Made by a program: the position numbers and the translations under genes. Below are positions 60,669 through 64,000 of a DNA stretch of 64,000 nucleotides, one piece after another. The stretch lies in NCBI RefSeq assembly GCF_023554555.1, contig NZ_JAMJWC010000001.1:1674001-1738000 (forward strand), in the 5' to 3' direction. The notes below the pieces were generated by a model. That model was given only the letters and a program-made list of their open reading frames with translations. It had not been told where the DNA came from and ran no database searches. The stretch comes from Sphingobacterium sp. lm-10 (GTDB lineage: Bacteria > Bacteroidota > Bacteroidia > Sphingobacteriales > Sphingobacteriaceae). Each line of letters begins with the position of its first letter. Position 1 is the first letter of the stretch.

Positions 60669-61595
60669 TTAATCTGACCAATCTGATATGCCATTAGCGA
60701 TCATAACCCTTTCAGAGTAGATATTGTCCCTGAATTTTGCCATGTTCAAATTTATAATGTTCCGGTGATAATAAAAATAGAAGTCAAATGATCCTCCTAC
60801 AATACCTTTTCCTGGAATATAGACAAACCTATCAATACCTCTGTCAACCTCATAAGCATGAGATGGCATATGCCAATCTGTTAAAGACCAGAACTGATAC
60901 GCATTTAACTTCCCAATTTTAAATTTTTTGGAAAGAAACTCTTTTCGATCTCTCAACCGATCAAAAGCAGAATAGCCGTCGGAATAACTTACTAAAGGAA
61001 AATCGCTCTTAATACTTTTATAATATCCTGCAACCGACTTCAATGTAACTGGAGTTTGATCCTTATTTATTGTACCCCAAACTGCATTGAACATATCAGG
61101 CTTATCCCGTAATGCGAAAAACTGAAGCAATGTATTGCAAGCCATATAATATTCTCCATTTCGTTTTACAACAACTTTGTATTTGTTGAAGAATTTGTTG
61201 TGCTCATTGTATGTTCCAGAATATAACTCATACAATGATAATTGTTTTAGTGCCAATAAGTCTTTAAAACTAATTGTATCGACAACTATTTCAGATAAGT
61301 CAACTTTATTCCACAATTTTAATGATGTGACGTCTGGCAATACACTAAACAATATTATCTCTCTGTCATCCCTTGTATTAGTTTTATATTTTGGAAATAT
61401 ATTAAATATTTCGACTTGCGAATTGAATGCATAAAGATCTTCAGTGTCAAGCGTATAACTCTTAATATTATACGATGAATGCTCTTCGTCCAGTACAAAA
61501 TACTTTTCTTGCGCTTCGCAGAAATAAATAGGAACGAGAAAACAAATGAAGGTAATAGCAGCTTTAATTAAGGCATTTCGTTCCAGAATTTCCAT
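60669..61595 (-). CDS. Secreted protein of unknown function, downstream partner of HExxH lipoprotein
   Basis: A 308-residue protein from the ATG at 61595 (a Met 12 codons further upstream is possible), with a signal peptide (FICFLVPIYFCEA). The mature part is rich in Tyr, Phe, Lys and Asp, with no repeat or known motif; it ends ERVMIANGISDWSD. Its start overlaps the end of the lipoprotein gene by 32 bases, so the two are translationally coupled. It could be a partner, substrate or immunity-type protein. Confidence 0.6.
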   Translation of the reverse strand: MEILERNALIKAAITFICFLVPIYFCEAQEKYFVLDEEHSSYNIKSYTLDTEDLYAFNSQVEIFNIFPKYKTNTRDDREIILFSVLPDVTSLKLWNKVDLSEIVVDTISFKDLLALKQLSLYELYSGTYNEHNKFFNKYKVVVKRNGEYYMACNTLLQFFALRDKPDMFNAVWGTINKDQTPVTLKSVAGYYKSIKSDFPLVSYSDGYSAFDRLRDRKEFLSKKFKIGKLNAYQFWSLTDWHMPSHAYEVDRGIDRFVYIPGKGIVGGSFDFYFYYHRNIINLNMAKFRDNIYSERVMIANGISDWSD

Positions 61596-62925
61596 TTTTA
61601 TAAGATTTGTTTTTATTAATGTCGAGATCACTCATGCTACTCACCACCCCGGTTTTTGCTAGCACTTCCGCATCGTAATCGGAAATATTTGGATTATATG
61701 CTTTTATTGCAGATACAAGATGTGTCATAAGGTCTCTAAATTGCGAATGTGTGGTTACGTACTTTGGGACACCTTGCAAATTAATTTCAGACCATTCACT
61801 ATATTTAGCGAAGAATAATTCTGGACTAAGCCTGGTCTTTTCAAGATAAATATATGCGTGCAATGCTTCATGATACATAGTAACTAATATATATTCTTTA
61901 GAAGCAGTATTCAACATATTTCCATTTAAAGTAATAGTTTGCATCGTGCCTATCTGATTATTTGTGTTCCAATAGCCATCTACATTATCCGGTAGTGTTG
62001 TGACTGCTCTAAACACCAAATCATTTTCAATTCCGCCAAATTCGTTAACGAGCCATTCCGATATTTGATTCTTCAGGTTTGGCAATTGATTTAAAATATT
62101 TTGTGCACAAGGGTACCCCTGTAAAGAATCAAGTATTTCAAAGTGTTCTTCTGGCGGCTCTGGTTCATTAGGATTCTCACCGTAATCGGGCTCAACCGGA
62201 GCGTAGGGATCAGGCTGGTAATGTCCACCAGCACCTCCGCCACCGCATCCGCTGCATCCACCACCTCCTCCGCCGTTACCAGGGGGATTTGGGGATGGTG
62301 GTGGTGGTGGTGTAGGTGCTGTTGGCGGAGGAATAGGTATTTCATCTATGTCGATCTGCCAATCCGGATCATCAGGGAAATACCCTCCATTCGTTCTTCG
62401 CTCTACAGAACTTTTTTTACTCGCTGTACTTATATTCAAATTAGGAATTTTATTGGCATCTAAAACTCGTAGACTTTTCGTTTCTAAAACATATAATCCC
62501 TCCATATACAATTTCCCGTCACCCGTATATATTTTCATTGGTGAATTTCCAATAAAAGGGTTTTTTTCAAACTCTTTTATAATCCCATGAGGTTGACCCT
62601 GACCATCTATGACAACTACTAACTGATAGAGATATGCTCTTGCATTACCTTTATTTCCTAAAGGTACAGATACAATTGATTGGCCATATGTGTTTTTTCG
62701 CAACTTATGACTATCCCATTTCGGAATTAGCCCTAAAAGATTTATATCAGAATTGCTGGTAGCACTCCTTGCCCCTCTGTTAAACCACTGTTTTGCTTTT
62801 ACCAAAACACTATCCTCAAGGGACAACTCTCTATCGTCTACATAACTTTCTTTTGTGCACGATAAAATAACGCTGCTAGACAAAACAATTAGTGCAAAAA
62901 TGGTTATATAATTATAAAATTTCAT
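61564..62925 (-). CDS. Lipoprotein with Pro/Gly/Cys-rich hinge and HExxH metallopeptidase-like domain
   Basis: A 453-residue lipoprotein (lipobox VILSC, about residue 23). The N-terminal domain (about 30-190) is followed by a Pro-rich segment (about 200-212) and a striking Gly/Cys run GGGGGGCSGCGGGGAGG (about 218-234). The C-terminal domain (about 270-430) contains MYHEALHAYIYLE, an HExxH zinc-binding motif of metallopeptidases. Domain layout, surface anchoring and a coupled downstream gene resemble polymorphic secreted effectors. No adhesion or toxin-delivery marker domain is recognised, so this is inference. Confidence 0.7.
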   Translation of the reverse strand: MKFYNYITIFALIVLSSSVILSCTKESYVDDRELSLEDSVLVKAKQWFNRGARSATSNSDINLLGLIPKWDSHKLRKNTYGQSIVSVPLGNKGNARAYLYQLVVVIDGQGQPHGIIKEFEKNPFIGNSPMKIYTGDGKLYMEGLYVLETKSLRVLDANKIPNLNISTASKKSSVERRTNGGYFPDDPDWQIDIDEIPIPPPTAPTPPPPPSPNPPGNGGGGGGCSGCGGGGAGGHYQPDPYAPVEPDYGENPNEPEPPEEHFEILDSLQGYPCAQNILNQLPNLKNQISEWLVNEFGGIENDLVFRAVTTLPDNVDGYWNTNNQIGTMQTITLNGNMLNTASKEYILVTMYHEALHAYIYLEKTRLSPELFFAKYSEWSEINLQGVPKYVTTHSQFRDLMTHLVSAIKAYNPNISDYDAEVLAKTGVVSSMSDLDINKNKSYKNGNSGTKCLN

Positions 62926-63040
62926 AATAGGTGAAGTGTTAATTATTCCCCTAATATAGAATTTATTATTTTAAAAAAACCATTAAGTATAAATATCACC
63001 AAAAAAGTGGTACAGTGTTTAAATCTGCATAGAATTAATA

Positions 63041-63072
63041 TTTGCATTTCATCTAAACCCCTTGTACCTTCG
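63041..63072 (+). promoter_or_regulatory. Promoter-like element upstream of broken HTH gene
   Basis: -33 TTTG (63041-63044), 20-base spacer, -7 TACCTTCG (63065-63072, one mismatch to TAnnTTTG). Confidence 0.45.
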
Positions 63073-63288
63073 CATTATTCCCACACTTACAAGATTCGAA
63101 AAGCTACTTATTAAAATTGAGCGAAGGAAAATCTCAAAGAGAGATCTCCGAAGAGTTCTTTGCCAAGGGTATCAAACCCCACATCCTCAGTTCGGTCGAA
63201 AAACATCTTGTCGCAATCCGTTCAAAGTTTGGTGTTAAGACGATGTTTCATTTGGGGGGTGATGGTAGGGCAATTAAAACTAGGGTAA
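63063..63288 (+). pseudogene. Frameshifted LuxR-type small HTH gene
   Basis: The frame from TTG 63117 encodes LSEGKSQREISEEFFAKGIK and SSVEKHLVAIRSKFGVKTMF, a small Bacteroidota HTH of the type in the response regulator at 10.05 kb. Two frameshifts are needed for a normal protein: removing one A from A4 (63113-63116) adds LTRFEKLLIK before it, and removing one G from G6 (63254-63259) gives the natural end FHLGVMVGQLKLG and a stop at 63286-63288. No ATG is available upstream. A decayed gene or consensus errors. Confidence 0.6.
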
Positions 63289-63353
63289 CCGTAAAGTTAC
63301 ATCTACACAACTTCCTATTGAGTAATTATTCCCTATATTGAGAACGTACTAAC

Positions 63354-63644
63354 TTGATCATTATGAATAAACAACTGTTAACCTTATGTGTTGGGCTTTG
63401 CCTAGCACTAAGCTCCTGTCAGAAAGAATCTGTGAGTGAACCTACGGATAAGAGTGAAATTACCATAGACGGTAAATCTTACCAAATTAACCATTTGAAA
63501 GGTCTTGCTGTAACTTGGTTTCAACGTGATATATCTGAAATAGGATATGACGAAGAATCAAGGGCATTTTATATCCATGGATATGAAAATAAATGGAATA
63601 TTGAAGAAATTTTACCTACACTTTTACACTTTGAGCAGAAATGA
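63354..63644 (+). CDS. Small lipoprotein, 96 residues
   Basis: Starts with TTG at 63354 or, more naturally, the ATG at 63363: MNKQLLTLCVGLCLALSSCQ has a clear lipobox (LSSC). The mature part contains ITIDGKSYQINHLKGLAVTW and ends ILPTLLHFEQK. No family recognised. Its stop overlaps the next ATG (ATGA), so the two are an operon. Confidence 0.65.
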   Translation: MIIMNKQLLTLCVGLCLALSSCQKESVSEPTDKSEITIDGKSYQINHLKGLAVTWFQRDISEIGYDEESRAFYIHGYENKWNIEEILPTLLHFEQK

Positions 63645-64000
63645 GAAAAATAATCTTTATTACTACAATCTTACTTTTATCTATAATAAAAGTTCAAGCT
63701 CAAAGTGGTCAGGTCACGACTCGCGGGGATATCATAGGATCCAGCCATGTAACGAATGGTCAGATCCGTTATACTGACCCATCCACTATTACACAAATAA
63801 CTGGCATGGTCACATTTGGTAAAGATATTGGAGTCAGCGTTAATCCAATGGTTCAGGCCATATTTGTACTTCGCAGACCTAATGGTGCAGAGGTTCTTGT
63901 AAGTGATTCCATTCGTGTTGCGGCAAATGAATTTTCATCACAATTAAGCACACCAAAAGCATACACCATACGACTTCAACCAAATAACAAAGACGGTCGA
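63641..64000 (+). CDS. Secreted protein, 5' part only (cut by window end)
   Basis: The frame is open from ATG 63641 to the window end (120 codons). Signal peptide RKIIFITTILLLSIIKVQAQ, then a Thr/Ser/Val-rich beta-type stretch (VTTRGDIIGSSHVTNGQIRY). Such starts are common in large Bacteroidota surface proteins, but nothing diagnostic is visible here. Coupled to the small lipoprotein by ATGA. Confidence 0.6.
   Translation, partial: MRKIIFITTILLLSIIKVQAQSGQVTTRGDIIGSSHVTNGQIRYTDPSTITQITGMVTFGKDIGVSVNPMVQAIFVLRRPNGAEVLVSDSIRVAANEFSSQLSTPKAYTIRLQPNNKDGR

Noticed and set aside
1..64000. CRISPR arrays, insertion sequences, rRNA genes
   Set aside because: No regularly spaced direct repeats, transposase genes, or rRNA segments were seen. 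The TTCCG array has units too short and spacers too small for CRISPR.

Overview
The window looks like a chromosomal segment of a Sphingobacteriaceae-type member of the Bacteroidota (Sphingobacterium / Pedobacter / Parapedobacter relatives). The evidence is: a 286-residue primary sigma factor; frequent TAnnTTTG promoter elements with almost no Shine-Dalgarno sequences in the core genes; a TonB receptor with an N-terminal carboxypeptidase-like domain; TPR-type lipoprotein sensor kinases and regulators; a glycine-lipid acyltransferase pair; and PcfK/PcfJ genes. The family assignment is inferred from gene content; no rRNA is present.

Layout. 1-900 holds the N-terminal 300 codons of a BCCT transporter. 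1.1-4.8 kb holds a DUF4287 protein, a PepSY membrane protein and a TonB-dependent siderophore-type receptor. 5-12.7 kb is a minus-strand signalling block: a TPR/HTH regulator, a vWA-like lipoprotein overlapping a membrane-bound single-HKD PLD protein, and a response regulator with its TPR sensor kinase, preceded by a 53-codon secreted-peptide ORF and an attenuator-like hairpin. A phased array of TTCCG boxes with a 20-bp unit (12960-13077) lies between this block and a divergent single-pass membrane protein gene. 14-20 kb carries a standalone HSDR_N-type nuclease, a small PBCV-adaptor-like protein, an NlpC/P60 peptidase, a YfbR-like HD phosphohydrolase, an MFS carrier and a phytoene-desaturase-like FAD enzyme. 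19.85-25.2 kb is a minus-strand cassette of a tiny lipoprotein, a thioredoxin-like protein, a Tat-type metallo-beta-lactamase/rhodanese fusion and two tandem DoxX-like membrane proteins, possibly for extracytoplasmic sulfur or redox chemistry.

25.9-27.7 kb has rpoD, rnhA and tRNA-Leu(CAA). 27.9-35.7 kb is a complete non-phosphorylating L-fucose catabolic operon (symporter, mutarotase, two SDR dehydrogenases, lactonase, UxaA-type dehydratase, FAH-type hydrolase) with a divergent AraC regulator. 35.7-39.4 kb holds a C-S lyase-type aminotransferase, an Rrf2 regulator with its NmrA-like target (both promoters carry TGTAA-N9-TTACA) and two GNATs. 39.6-55.8 kb is housekeeping: sucA-sucB, rocD, kup, glsB-glsA, a CBS protein, nadK, uppS, bamA and two Skp/OmpH genes.

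56-60.6 kb is an accessory island of short overlapping genes (YopX-like, PcfK, PcfJ) that starts next to a perfect 16-bp palindrome. Several of its genes have strong Shine-Dalgarno sites unlike the rest of the window. No integrase is visible. 60.7-63.0 kb encodes an HExxH lipoprotein with a Pro/Gly-rich hinge, overlapping a secreted protein (possible effector/partner pair). 63.0-64.0 kb has a frameshifted HTH gene, a small lipoprotein and a secreted protein cut by the window end.

Most promising for undescribed biology: the PLD/vWA pair (6780-9879), the TTCCG array with the adjacent peptide/two-component system (10050-13106), the MBL-rhodanese/DoxX cassette (19850-25166) and the HExxH lipoprotein pair (60669-62925). 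Several apparent frameshifts sit in homopolymer runs and should be checked as sequencing errors before any biological reading.
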